Shown piece by piece: positions 28,435 to 38,900 of a stretch of 64,000 bases of DNA. Each line of letters begins with the position of its first letter. Position 1 is the first letter of the stretch. Under the pieces are notes generated by a model. It saw only the letters and a list, made by a program, of their open reading frames with translations. It had not been told where the DNA came from and did not search any database. Origin of the DNA: Prosapia bicincta. Lineage: Eukaryota > Arthropoda > Insecta > Hemiptera > Cercopidae. The DNA lies in assembly GCA_036971475.1 (NCBI GenBank), contig JBAIZL010000376.1:3950001-4014000 (forward strand), in the 5' to 3' direction. Position numbers and translations under genes: made by a program.

Positions 28435-29841
28435 ATGGATTCCAAAACCACGTCAAATATGACTAGTCTGAAGAGGACACGCCAGGATTCTCCTGACGAT
28501 AGTCAAGATTTGAGCAAAAAGTTGATGGTGGCAACGTCGCAGACATTGCCATCAGCAAAGTATTTAGTTTTTTCTAGTGCCGAAGAAGGGAAAGATCTTT
28601 CCAAAGTTTCTCCTTTCCTGATTAACAAGGCCATTACTGCTTGTGCTGGAGGCCCAGTAGCCTCTATTAAGAAACTTAGAAACGGAACATTGTTAGTTGC
28701 GACTTCCACCGATAGACAAACCCGTTCTCTATCAAAAATGACCTCCTTCTTTGACCAGGTCATGGTATCTGTGGCTCCCCACAGATCCTTGAATTACTCA
28801 AAAGGGGTCATCACATGTAGGGATTTAATGCACCTTCCAATCGAAGAAATTAAGTCCGAACTGTCTTCACAGTTAGTTACGGAGGTTATCCCCATAATGA
28901 AAATGGACAAAGGAGAAAAAGTAGCAACAGCTTCTTTTATAGTCACATTTGGAAAACCGGAAATACCCGAATACTTGCATGCAGGTTACCAAAGGATCTC
29001 AGTGAGACCATACGTGGCTAACCCTAGGCGCTGCTTCAAGTGCCAGCGATTTGGGCATATCAGCTCTACGTGTTCGAAGCAGAACGTATGCGGTATATGT
29101 AGCGTCGAAGGCCATGATGATAAGGATTGTGTTAATTCTCCGAAATGCGCCAACTGTGGTGGTGACCACCCAGCGCGATCCTACAACTGTCCTACTTTCA
29201 AGGAAGAGAAAGCTATCTTAGGCATCATGGCAAAAGACAAGCTGTCGTTTCCAGAGGCCAAAAAAGTCTATAGATCTACTCAGCCAAAGGCAGACAGTAA
29301 GACTTATGCCGCTACCCTGACCGCTTCGAAATCGTCTTGTACCAACTGTGCTGAGCTGTCCAAGAAGATTGAAGCTCTAACTGAACAAGTGTCTCGCCTT
29401 TTGTGCTTAGTCACAAATGGATCGTCTCTAAATTTGGCACAACCTGCAGCAACGGATAGTGTTTTGCCTCGTGTACCTATCCCTTCCACTGGGGGGATTG
29501 GAGCACGAAATAAATCACTAAGTGAGCCTTGTGTTTCTGTGCAGAAGATATTATCAACGGGTAATAAACCTTCTGTGCAGAAGACGTTGGAAAAATCGAA
29601 ACCACGTAAACCAGTGTTACGTCAGACCACATCGCCACCGTCGTTACCGGGTATTAAACAAAATGCTAACAAAGGAGGGAATGTGAAAACTAAACCTCCT
29701 AAACCCAAAACTTCCTCAGATTCCATCCTTGAACGGGTGGATATGGAATCTGAGAAATGTAAGCCTGAGACGTCTAAAAACGTCCCAGGCAAGAAAGGAG
29801 AGAGCACCAATGGGTGTCAGATCAATCCATTGCTGAGTTAA
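28435..29841 (+). CDS. LINE A2 ORF1: nucleic-acid-binding zinc-knuckle protein (468 aa)
   Basis: This is the Gag-like protein expected to coat element RNA and form the retrotransposition particle. The N-terminal third is basic and serine-rich. A conserved central region (AEEGKDLSKVSPFLINKAI; GPVASIKKLRNGTLL; MTSFFDQVMVSVAPH) probably forms an RRM-like fold, which is inference. Three knuckles follow at about residues 200-213 (CFKCQRFGHISSTC), 219-232 (CGICSVEGHDDKDC) and 238-252 (CANCGGDHPARSYNC). A leucine-repeat segment (LSKKIEALTEQVSRLLCLV) and a long basic, proline-rich tail end the protein. An upstream ATG at 28414 is out of frame in this copy. The frame ends TAA TAA, directly followed by the ORF2 ATG in the same frame. 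Confidence 0.9.
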   Translation: MDSKTTSNMTSLKRTRQDSPDDSQDLSKKLMVATSQTLPSAKYLVFSSAEEGKDLSKVSPFLINKAITACAGGPVASIKKLRNGTLLVATSTDRQTRSLSKMTSFFDQVMVSVAPHRSLNYSKGVITCRDLMHLPIEEIKSELSSQLVTEVIPIMKMDKGEKVATASFIVTFGKPEIPEYLHAGYQRISVRPYVANPRRCFKCQRFGHISSTCSKQNVCGICSVEGHDDKDCVNSPKCANCGGDHPARSYNCPTFKEEKAILGIMAKDKLSFPEAKKVYRSTQPKADSKTYAATLTASKSSCTNCAELSKKIEALTEQVSRLLCLVTNGSSLNLAQPAATDSVLPRVPIPSTGGIGARNKSLSEPCVSVQKILSTGNKPSVQKTLEKSKPRKPVLRQTTSPPSLPGIKQNANKGGNVKTKPPKPKTSSDSILERVDMESEKCKPETSKNVPGKKGESTNGCQINPLLS

Positions 29842-29845
29842 TAAA
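29840..29845 (+). promoter_or_regulatory. AATAAA overlapping the ORF1 stop/ORF2 start
   Basis: The junction reads TTAATAAATG: the ORF1 stop TAA, a second TAA, then the ORF2 ATG. It contains the canonical polyadenylation hexamer AATAAA. The same junction occurs at 35978, 44735, 50400 and 57380. It could permit stop-restart translation of ORF2 and/or premature polyadenylation giving an ORF1-only mRNA. Both functions are inference. Confidence 0.5.
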
Positions 29846-32800
29846 TGTCTGCAATTAACAAGTCAGTGATACAATGGAACGTCAACGGTGTTAGGAGTCA
29901 CATAGAAGAACTTAAAGTACTCGTGCGAGATGTGTACCCAATGTTTGTATGTCTACAGGAGACACATCTCCACGAATCGCATAATTTCCATTTAAGGGAG
30001 TATTCAGTTTTTAGATCGGACTTCGTTACAGAAGATCGAGCTAGAGGTGGCGTAGCCATCCTAGCCCGTGACTGTATCGATGCTGTTTCTCTAAACTTAA
30101 TAACTCCTTTACAAGCAGTAGCCGTTCAAACAGCTGTCCCGTATAAAATCACTGTGTGTTGTGTCTACTTGCCACCACAGGAAAACCTGCATCACAGTGA
30201 TTTAGTAAATTTGATAAGCCAGTTACCAACTCCGTTCTTATTGGTAGGGGATTTTAATGCCCACCATTCGTCTTGGGGATCTCCGACTAGGAACTCTCGA
30301 GGTGATATTGTTGAAAGTGTAAGAACGGAACTAGACTTATGTTTGCTAAATGACGGCACTCCTACTCATTTAGCAGCATCTACTGGTGGATGGACAGCTG
30401 TTGATCTATCGATTTGCAGCCCTCAATTAGCTACTAGATGCACATGGTCGGTACTCAATGATTTGTATGGAAGCGACCATGTGCCTATTAAGATCAGTTT
30501 ATGTGACTCCCAAACCTGTTATGTTCGAAATTCCAGTTGGATTTTGCGAAAAGCCAACTGGGACTCCTACTCGAATTACCTTGTATCACTTGACATGGAT
30601 TATCTGACACCCATTGATGAAAATATAGAAAATTTTACAAAAGCAATTTTAAATGCCGCTGAAAAGACCATTCCGAAAACCTCTGCGCATCCACGCCGAC
30701 CGCCTGTGCCGTGGTGGAACGATGAATGCACAGAAATCCTCCGTTTACGACGAAGAGCTCTTAGGAGATTTAAACGACACCCAACGAATGGAAACCTTCA
30801 GGAATATAAAATACTCCGTGCGAAAGCACGGAGGATATTTAGGCTGAGTAGAAAGAACTCTTGGGAACAGTACATTAGCACAATTAGACGAACAACTCCG
30901 TCCTCCACAGTGTGGAGGAAACTAAGATCAGTTTGTGGTACTTCCATTTCGTTGCCAGCCATTGCGCTGAAGCAACCTGATGGGAGATTAATCACAAACA
31001 GTGATGACATTGCTAATGTGCTTGGAACATCTTTTTCTAACTTTTCTGCTACTACAGCCTATAATAGATTATTCCAGATTTATAAACTGAAGGAAGAAGC
31101 AATACCGTTTACTGTTGGGTCGTCTGAGGACTCTCCTTTAAACACTCCTTTCTCTATAGGGGAATTGGAGTCAGCTCTTGCGTCAACGAAGGATTCTGCA
31201 CCAGGTCCTGATTCCATTGTGTACTCCATGCTAAAACATCTACCATCATCGGCGAAACTTGTCCTCCTTCGAGTATACAATCGTTTATTCGAGGAGCGCT
31301 CTTTCCCCGATGCATGGTTAGAATCAACTGTAATTCCTCTTTTGAAGCCAGGTAAGGACAAAACCAACCCCAGTAGTTACAGGCCTATATCACTTACAAG
31401 CGTCTTGTGCAAACTACTGGAGAAGATGGTCAACCGCCGACTTGTCTGGTACCTAGAAACCAACAACCTTCTTAGCAACGAACAATGTGGTTTCAGACTA
31501 GGACGCTCATCAGTTGACCAATTGGTTTTGTTAGAATCCGCTATTCAAGATGCCTTTCTCTTGCGTCAAACGCTCGTTGCGGTTTTCTTTGACCTTGAAA
31601 AGGCATATGATATGGCATGGAAAAGAGGAATTCTGAACACTCTGAAATCATGGAGTATACAAGGGAATATCCTAGCATTCATCGCTAACTTTCTTTCAAA
31701 CAGATCTTTCCGCGTTCGACTTGGAGGCACGTATTCAAACAGCTATACACAAGAGAATGGTGTACCGCAGGGCAGCGTGCTGAGCGTCACGCTGTTTGCC
31801 GTTGCAATAAATAGTATCACCAGTAATATACGATCTCCGGTACACTGTTCCCTTTTTGTGGATGACTTTTGTATATATGTGCCTGCTCGTAGTATGGCAA
31901 CTGCGGAAAGATCTTTGCAGTTAGCAATATACAGATTGGAGGAATGGTCAAAATCTACAGGTTTCAAATTCTCTGCTTCGAAGACCCAATGTGTAGCATT
32001 TAGTCGTCGTAGGCAACACCAGGAGCCGATCCTTTTTCTTGACGGGGTTCAGCTTCAAACCACGGATAGTGTTCGATTTCTAGGTCTTTTATTTGATAAA
32101 AGACTCTCATGGATCCCACATGTTCGTGATTTGAAGGTGAGATGCAATAAGAAATTGGATATGTTAAGAGTCCTTAGTGGTACGAATTGGGGAGCAGACA
32201 GAACTAGTATGCTTCGATTTTATCGCGCGGTCGTTAGATCGCGCATTGATTATGGCTGTCAAGCCTATTCATCCGCACGACCTACAGTTCTGAAAACTCT
32301 TGATACCATCCACCACTCTGGACTTAGACTGGCTACTGGTGCATTTAGAACTAGCCCAATCCCTAGTCTTCTCGTCGATGCTGGGGAACCTACCCTTTCT
32401 AGACGACGTCAGATGCTACAAATATCTTACGTTTCTGTTCTTCGAAGCAAACCCAACCACCCGGCATTTGATATAGTCTTTCATAATACGTTAAATCAAG
32501 TGTACAATACACGTCAACGTTCGACCGCTCCATTTGGCATACGAACGATAAGAATATTGGATGACCTTGAGTTGCAACTTCCAACTATGTTTGAACGACA
32601 AATGTGCTATCTACCTCCATGGATAATAAAAACGCCGCACTTCGATTTCTCATTGTCCAGTTATATAAAACACGATACTCCTGTTGTGGTCTACCACCAG
32701 GAATTTTCATCCATTTATAAATCTCACCAACACAGTGAAATTATTTTCACTGATGGATCTAAACTGGACAATGGCGTTGGGTGTGCGTTTTATGCATCTG

Positions 32801-33540
32801 GTTGTACCTACACGTACGGATTGCCCTCAGCTTGCAGTGTTTTCACGGCAGAACTATTTGCTATTTTTAAAGCTTTGACCGTCATTCCATCTCGATCTTC
32901 GCATTATCTTTTGTGTTCGGATTCCAAAAGTGCTCTTCAGGCTCTTCAGGATGTTTTCTCTAACAACCCTTTAGTTGGAGACATTTTGTGTGCTGTACAC
33001 AGGCTTCAATTGAGGGGTGTGGGGGTAACTTTCTGTTGGGTTCCTGGACATTGCGGAATACTTGGAAACACAAAAGCGGATGAAGCGGCGAAGAAAGCTA
33101 CAAGTTTGGTGCCTATTACCCAACTAGTTATGGCATCCGATTATGTGTGTTTCGCGAAACATTTATTGCTCGCTGCTTGGAATGACGAGTGGCATACCGT
33201 GATTGAGAATAAGCTGAGGGAAATTAAAGATACCGTCCGTCCATGGAGGTCTTCAATTCGTTCAAAACGTAGGGAGGAAGTGGTGGTCACACGCCTTCGC
33301 GTTGGCCACTCTTTTGCAACTCATGGATATTTGATGAGTCGTGAAGATCCACCAATATGCCAATATTGCGGTGATATCTTCACAATAAAACATATTTTGG
33401 TAGATTGTGTTAGTGTAGTTAATGTTCGTGCCCTTTTTAATTTAAAAGGGAGTTTAAAGGTGGTGTTAAGGGACGATGCCTCGGCCATTGACCGAGTCAT
33501 CGCTTTCTTGCACCACTTGAAAATATATTTTAAAATTTAA
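29845..33540 (+). CDS. LINE A2 ORF2: endonuclease/reverse transcriptase/RNase H (1231 aa)
   Basis: The APE-type endonuclease occupies about residues 1-230: WNVNG at 11-15, QETHL at 38-42, GDFNAHH at 135-141 and SDH at 210-212. The reverse transcriptase covers about 480-740: SSYRPISLTS, QCGFRLGRSS, FFDLEKAYDMAW, ENGVPQGSVLS and FVDD at 671-674. RNase H covers about 963-1095, with D970 (TDGSKLDNG), E1003, D1026, H1069 (VPGHCGILGN) and D1079 (KADEAAK). The C-terminal knuckle is C1172-C1175-H1183-C1188. The protein would nick the target and prime reverse transcription there. No lesion is visible. It differs from the A7 ORF2 by only a few residues, so the two are close sisters. Confidence 0.95.
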   Translation: MSAINKSVIQWNVNGVRSHIEELKVLVRDVYPMFVCLQETHLHESHNFHLREYSVFRSDFVTEDRARGGVAILARDCIDAVSLNLITPLQAVAVQTAVPYKITVCCVYLPPQENLHHSDLVNLISQLPTPFLLVGDFNAHHSSWGSPTRNSRGDIVESVRTELDLCLLNDGTPTHLAASTGGWTAVDLSICSPQLATRCTWSVLNDLYGSDHVPIKISLCDSQTCYVRNSSWILRKANWDSYSNYLVSLDMDYLTPIDENIENFTKAILNAAEKTIPKTSAHPRRPPVPWWNDECTEILRLRRRALRRFKRHPTNGNLQEYKILRAKARRIFRLSRKNSWEQYISTIRRTTPSSTVWRKLRSVCGTSISLPAIALKQPDGRLITNSDDIANVLGTSFSNFSATTAYNRLFQIYKLKEEAIPFTVGSSEDSPLNTPFSIGELESALASTKDSAPGPDSIVYSMLKHLPSSAKLVLLRVYNRLFEERSFPDAWLESTVIPLLKPGKDKTNPSSYRPISLTSVLCKLLEKMVNRRLVWYLETNNLLSNEQCGFRLGRSSVDQLVLLESAIQDAFLLRQTLVAVFFDLEKAYDMAWKRGILNTLKSWSIQGNILAFIANFLSNRSFRVRLGGTYSNSYTQENGVPQGSVLSVTLFAVAINSITSNIRSPVHCSLFVDDFCIYVPARSMATAERSLQLAIYRLEEWSKSTGFKFSASKTQCVAFSRRRQHQEPILFLDGVQLQTTDSVRFLGLLFDKRLSWIPHVRDLKVRCNKKLDMLRVLSGTNWGADRTSMLRFYRAVVRSRIDYGCQAYSSARPTVLKTLDTIHHSGLRLATGAFRTSPIPSLLVDAGEPTLSRRRQMLQISYVSVLRSKPNHPAFDIVFHNTLNQVYNTRQRSTAPFGIRTIRILDDLELQLPTMFERQMCYLPPWIIKTPHFDFSLSSYIKHDTPVVVYHQEFSSIYKSHQHSEIIFTDGSKLDNGVGCAFYASGCTYTYGLPSACSVFTAELFAIFKALTVIPSRSSHYLLCSDSKSALQALQDVFSNNPLVGDILCAVHRLQLRGVGVTFCWVPGHCGILGNTKADEAAKKATSLVPITQLVMASDYVCFAKHLLLAAWNDEWHTVIENKLREIKDTVRPWRSSIRSKRREEVVVTRLRVGHSFATHGYLMSREDPPICQYCGDIFTIKHILVDCVSVVNVRALFNLKGSLKVVLRDDASAIDRVIAFLHHLKIYFKI

Positions 33541-33921
33541 TACATAAATATATATATATATTTTTTAATTTTATTTATACATATAATTCTGTGTGTTTCT
33601 TTTATTTATTTTAATTAAATTTATTTTCTGTTCTTGTTATTGTTATTGAGATTTATTTATTGGTAAATTGTTACCCATTATTGTTTTACATATTATTTAT
33701 TTACTGTTATATTGTTCTTTGTTGTTATTTTGTTATTTAGTTTTTAAGGATTTTTTCATTGTTATATTGTTGTTTTTTGTTTTTTATTGTTGGTGTTTTA
33801 TTTTGTTTTGTAATTTTTGTTGTATTTATTTATTTGTTTATTTATTTGATTTTATTTAAAACATCGCGTTCTTTGTTAGATTTTGTTTGGCGATGATAAC
33901 CACAATTGGTTTTTCGCCAGG

Positions 33922-33959
<38 letters not shown>
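33541..33959 (+). other. LINE A2 3' UTR, terminal hairpin and poly(A)
   Basis: The AT-rich 3' UTR is followed by TGGCGA...TCGCCA (33888-33919). These arms enclose AACC-ACAA-TTGGTT, which can form an inner stem. CAGG and the A tract come next. The hairpin is the only 3' sequence shared by families A and B, which suggests that it is the reverse transcriptase recognition site, as shown for 3' stem-loops of some stringent LINEs (inference). Confidence 0.8.
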
Positions 33960-33961
<2 letters not shown>

Positions 33962-34063
33962 GTCCAAGAAGATTGAAGCTCTAACTGAACAAGTTTCTCG
34001 CCTTTTGTCCATAGTCACGAATGGTCCGTCCTTGAATTTGGTACAACCTGCAGCAACGGATAA
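33960..34063 (+). mobile_element. LINE family A, copy A1: second segment
   Basis: These 104 bp continue ORF1 of A1 from the A2 target duplication (CTGTCCAAGAAGA) to AACGGATAA, where copy A3 begins. The expected third segment of A1 is not found after A3, so the downstream side was lost or rearranged. Confidence 0.9.
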
Positions 34064-34570
34064 CCCCGCAGGGGGGTGCGGACTAGCCGCACCTACGAGG
34101 GATTTGGCGTCCCTCGCGGTACCCTAGCCTAACACTACACCACTCACAAAAACATACACACACACATACACACACCAACACAATCTATACACATTTCAAC
34201 ACTTACATCTTCGCTTAGGGAATTTTGACTGGTCAGAACCGTTGCGCGTTGGGAGTGCTGAAAAGTCCAGAGCGTGACAAACTCTGGTCTGGGACGCTGA
34301 TGTGAGCTTGCTCTGCCGAAGACGTAAGCGCGGTTTCTGGTCTACCAGCCGCTTCGGTCCTTGGTCAGGGAGTGTCCGCGGTGCATGGGTGTCGGAGCCT
34401 GTGCACAGTATTACGAGTTCTCGACTGATGCCCATCCAGTCGAGCTAAGGAGAAAAGCTATAGGCCTCAGAGTTCTGAGGGTTGGAAATGATCTTAATGT
34501 GATCCAAGGGTGTACCCGTTCCTATAGTCTCGCCCGTAACGCTTGACACGATGGCTGGCAAAAAATATTT

Positions 34571-35980
34571 ATGGATTCAAAAACCCCGTCAAATACGACT
34601 AGTTTAAAGAGAACACGCCAGGATTCTCCTGACGATCATATTCAAAAGGATTTGAGTAAAAAGTTGATGGTGGCAACGTCGCAGACATTGCCATCAGCAA
34701 AGTATTTAGTGGTTTCTAGTGCCGAAGAAGGGAAAGATCTTTCTAAAGTTTCTCCTTTCCTTATTAACAAGGCTATTACTGCCTGTGCTGGAGGTCCAGT
34801 AGCCTCTATTAAGAAACTTAGAAACGGAACCCTGTTAGTTACGACTTCCACCGAGAGACAAACATGTGCTCTATCTAAAATGACCTCTTTCTTTGATCAG
34901 GTCAAGGTATCTGTGGCTCCCCATAGATCCTTGAATTATTCAAAGGGGGTTATCACATGTAGGGATTTAATGTACCTTCCGGTTGATGAAATTAAATCCG
35001 AACTCTCGTCTCAGTCAGTTACGGACGTTGTCAATATAATGAAAATGGACAAAGGAGAAAAAGTAGCAACAGCTTCTTTTATCGTCACTTTTGGAAAGCC
35101 GGAAATACCCGAATACTTACATGCAGGTTACCAAAGGCTCTCAGTGAGACCATACGTGGCTAACCCTAGGCGCTGCTTCAAGTGCCAGCGATTTTGGCAT
35201 ATCAGCTCTACCTGTTCGAAGCAGAACGTATGCGGTATATGTAGCGTTGAAGGCCATGATGATAAGGAATGTGTCAATTCTCCGAAATGCGCCAACTGTG
35301 GTGGTGACCACCCAGCGCGATCCTACAACTGCCCTACTTTTAAGGAAGAGAAAGCTATCCTAGGCATCATGGCGAAGGACAAGCTGTCGTTTCCAGAGGC
35401 CAAAAAACTCTATAGATCTACTCAGCCGAAGGCAGACAGTAAGACTTATGCCGCTACTCTGACCGCTTCCAAATCGTCCTGTAACAACTGTGCCGAGCTG
35501 TCGAAAAAAATTGAAGTTCTAACTGAACAAGTTTCTCGCCTTTTGTCCATAGTCACGAATGGTCCGTCCTTGAATTTGGTACAACCTGCAGCAACGGATA
35601 ATGTTTTACCTCGTGTACCTGTCCCTTCCACTGGGGGGATTGGAGCACGAAATAAATCACTAAGCGAGCCTTGTGTTTCTGTGCAGAAGATATTATCAAC
35701 GGGTAATAAACCTTCTGTGCAGAAGACGGAAAAATCCAAACCACGTAGACCAGTGTTACGACAGACCACATCGCCACCGTCATTACCGGGCATTAAGAAA
35801 AATGCTAACAAAGGAGGGAATGTGAAAACTACCCCTCCTAAACCCAAAACTTCCTCAGATTCCATCCCTGAACGGGTGGATATGGAATCTGAGACATGTA
35901 AGCCTGAGACGTCTAAAAACGTCCCAGGCAAGAAAGGAGAGAGCACCAATGGATGTCAAATAAACCCTTTGCTAAGCTAA
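34571..35980 (+). CDS. LINE A3 ORF1 (469 aa), altered first zinc knuckle
   Basis: This open ORF1 has the same layout as A2 but differs at scattered residues (LLVTTSTERQTCALSK; SQSVTDVVNIMKMD). The first knuckle reads CFKCQRFWHISSTC: tryptophan replaces the glycine next to the zinc-binding histidine that all other copies have, which may weaken that knuckle. The second and third knuckles are intact. One residue is missing in the QKTEKSKPRRP tail compared with QKTLEKSKPRKP. It is followed by TAA TAA and the ORF2 ATG. Confidence 0.9.
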   Translation: MDSKTPSNTTSLKRTRQDSPDDHIQKDLSKKLMVATSQTLPSAKYLVVSSAEEGKDLSKVSPFLINKAITACAGGPVASIKKLRNGTLLVTTSTERQTCALSKMTSFFDQVKVSVAPHRSLNYSKGVITCRDLMYLPVDEIKSELSSQSVTDVVNIMKMDKGEKVATASFIVTFGKPEIPEYLHAGYQRLSVRPYVANPRRCFKCQRFWHISSTCSKQNVCGICSVEGHDDKECVNSPKCANCGGDHPARSYNCPTFKEEKAILGIMAKDKLSFPEAKKLYRSTQPKADSKTYAATLTASKSSCNNCAELSKKIEVLTEQVSRLLSIVTNGPSLNLVQPAATDNVLPRVPVPSTGGIGARNKSLSEPCVSVQKILSTGNKPSVQKTEKSKPRRPVLRQTTSPPSLPGIKKNANKGGNVKTTPPKPKTSSDSIPERVDMESETCKPETSKNVPGKKGESTNGCQINPLLS

Positions 35981-35983
35981 TAA

Positions 35984-38900
35984 ATGTCAACAATTAACAA
36001 GTCAGTGATACAATGGAACGTCAACGGTGTTAGGAGTCACATAGAAGAACTTAAAGTACTCGTGCGAGATGTGTACCCAATGTTTGTATGTCTACAGGAG
36101 ACACATCTCCACGCATCGCATAATTTCCATTTAAGGGAGTATTCAGTTTTTAGATCGGACTTCGTTACAGAAGATCGAGCTAGAGGTGGCGTAGCCATCC
36201 TAGCCCGCGACTGTATCGATGCTGTTTCTCAAAAACTTAATAACTCCTTTACAAGCAGTAGCCGTTCAAACAGCTGTCCCGTATAAAATCACTGTGTGTT
36301 GTGTCTACTTGCCACCACAAGAAAACCTGCATCACAGTGATTTAGTGAATTTAATAAGCCAGTTACCAACTCCGTTCTTATTGGTAGGGGATTTTAATGC
36401 GCACCATTCGTCTTGGGGATCTCCGACTAGGAACTCTCGAGGTGACCTTGTTGAGAGTGTGAGAACGGAACTGGACTTATGTCTGCTAAATGACGGTTCG
36501 CCTACCCATTTAGCAGCATCTACTGGTGGATGGACAGCTGTTGACCTATCGCTTTGCAGCCCTCAATTAGCTACTAGATGCACATGGTCGGTACTCAACG
36601 ATTTGTATGGAAGCGACCATGTGCCTATTAAGATCAGTTTATGTGACTCCCAACCCTGTTATACCCGAAATCCCAGTTGGATTTTGCGAAAAGCCAACTG
36701 GGACTCCTACTCGAATTACCTTGTATCACTTGACATGGATTATTTGACACCCATTGATGAAAATATAAAAAATTTTACGAAAGCAATTTTAAATGCCGCT
36801 GAAAAGACCATTCCGAAAACCTCTACGTATCCACGCCGACCGCCTGTGCCGTGGTGGAACGATGAATGCACAGAAATCCTCCGTTTACGACGAAGAGCTC
36901 TTAGGAAGTTTAAACGACACCCAACGAATGGAAACCTTCAGGAATATAAAATGCTCCATGCGAAAGCACGGAGGATTTTTAGGCTGAGTAGAAAGAACTC
37001 TTGGGATCAGTACATTAGCACAATTAGACGAACAACTCCGTCTTCCACAGTGTGGAGGAAACTAAGATCAGTTTGTGGTACTTTCTCTCCGTTGCCAGCC
37101 ATTGCGCTGAAACAACCGGATGGAAGAATAATCTCAAACCGTGATGATATTGCTAATGTACTTGGTAAATCATTTTCTAACTTTTCTGCTACTACAGCCT
37201 ACAATAGATTATTCCAGATTTATAAACTGAAGGAAGAAGCAATACCGTTTACTGTTGGGTCGTCTGGGGACTCTCCTTTAAACACTCCTTTCTCTATAGG
37301 GGAATTGGAGTCAGCTCTTGCGTCAACGAAGGATTCTGCACCAGGTCCAGATTCCATTGTGTACTCCATGCTAAAACATCTACCATCATCGGCGAAACTT
37401 GTCCTCCTTCGAGTATACAATCGTTTATTCGAGGAGCGCTCTTTCCCCGATGCATGGTTAGAATCGACTGTAATTCCTCTTTTGAAGCCAGGTAAAGACA
37501 AAACCAATCCCAGTAGTTATAGACCTATATCCCTTACAAGCGTCTTATGCAAACTACTGGAGAAGATGGTCAACCGCCGTCTTGTCTGGTACCTAGAAAC
37601 CAATGACCTTATTTGCAACGAACAGTGTGGTTTCAGGCAAGGACGATCATCCGTTGACCAATTGGTTTTGTTAGAATCCGCTATTCAAGATGCCTTTCTC
37701 TTGCGTCAAACACTCGTTGCTGTTTTCTTCGACCTTGAGAAGGCATACGATATGGCATGGAAAAGAGGAATTCTGAACACTTTAAAATCATGGGGTATAC
37801 AAGGGAATATCCTAGCATTCATCGCTAACTTTCTTTCTAATAGATCTTTCCGCGTTCGACTTGGAGGCACGTATTCAAACAGCTATACACAGGAGAATGG
37901 TGTACCGCAGGGCAGCGTGCTGAGCGTCACGCTATTTGCCGTTGCAATAAATAGTATCATCAGCAATATACGATCTCCGGTACACTGTTCCCTTTTTGTG
38001 GATGACTTTTGTATATATGTGCCTGCTCGTAGTATGGCAACTGCGGAAAGATCTTTGCAGTTAGCAATAAGTAGATTAGAGGAATGGTCAAGAACTACAG
38101 GTTTTAAATTCTCTGCTTCGAAGACCCAGTGTGTAGCATTTAGTCGTCGTAGGCAACACCAGGAGCCGACCCTTTATCTTCATGGGATTCAACTTCAAAC
38201 CACGGATAGTGTTCGATTTCTAGGTCTTTTATTTGATAAAAGACTCTCATGGATCCCACATGTTCGTGATTTGAAGGCGAGATGCAATAAGAAATTGGAT
38301 ATGTTAAGAGTCCTTAGTGGTACGAATTGGGGAGCAGACAGAACTAGTATGCTTCGCTTTTATCGCGCGGTCGTTAGATCGCGCATTGATTATGGCTGTC
38401 AAGCCTATTCATCCGCACGACTTACAGTTCTGAAAACTCTCGATGCTGTCCACCACTCTGGACTTAGACTGGCTACTGGTGCATTTAGAACTAGCCCAAT
38501 CCCTAGTCTTCTTGTCGAGGCTGGGGAACCCGCTCTTTCAAGACGACGTCAGATGCTACAAATATCTTACGTTTCTGTTCTTCGAAGCAAACCCAACCAC
38601 CCGGCATTTAAAAGAGTCTTTTATAATACGCTAAATCAAGTGTACAATACACGTCAACGTTCGACCGCTCCATTTGGCATACGAACGTTAAGAATATTGG
38701 ATGACCTTGAGTTGCAACTTCCAACTATGTTTGAACGACAAATGTGCTATCTACCTCCATGGATAATAAAAACGCCGCACTTCGATTTCTCATTGTCCAG
38801 TTATATAAAACACGATACTCCTGTTGTGGTCTACCACCAGGAATTTCTATCCATTTATAAATCTCACCAACACAGTGAAATTATTTTCTCTGATGGATCT

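Larger units (their letters stand above)
27928..33959 (+). mobile_element. LINE family A, copy A2: full-length, apparently intact
   Basis: A complete 6,032-bp element starts CCCCGCAGGGGGGTGCGG and ends in about 38 A. A 13-bp target duplication, CTGTCCAAGAAGA, flanks it. It contains a 507-bp 5' UTR, ORF1, ORF2, an AT-rich 3' UTR of about 380 bp and the terminal hairpin. Both ORFs are open. The I/Jockey-superfamily assignment rests on the ORF1 knuckles and the EN-RT-RNaseH-CCHC order of ORF2. The RNase H domain favours the I group over classical Jockey. Confidence 0.95.

Noticed and set aside
29845..33540. Host gene of 1231 codons
   Set aside because: Endonuclease, FVDD reverse transcriptase, RNase H, poly(A) tail and target duplications show it is retrotransposon ORF2.
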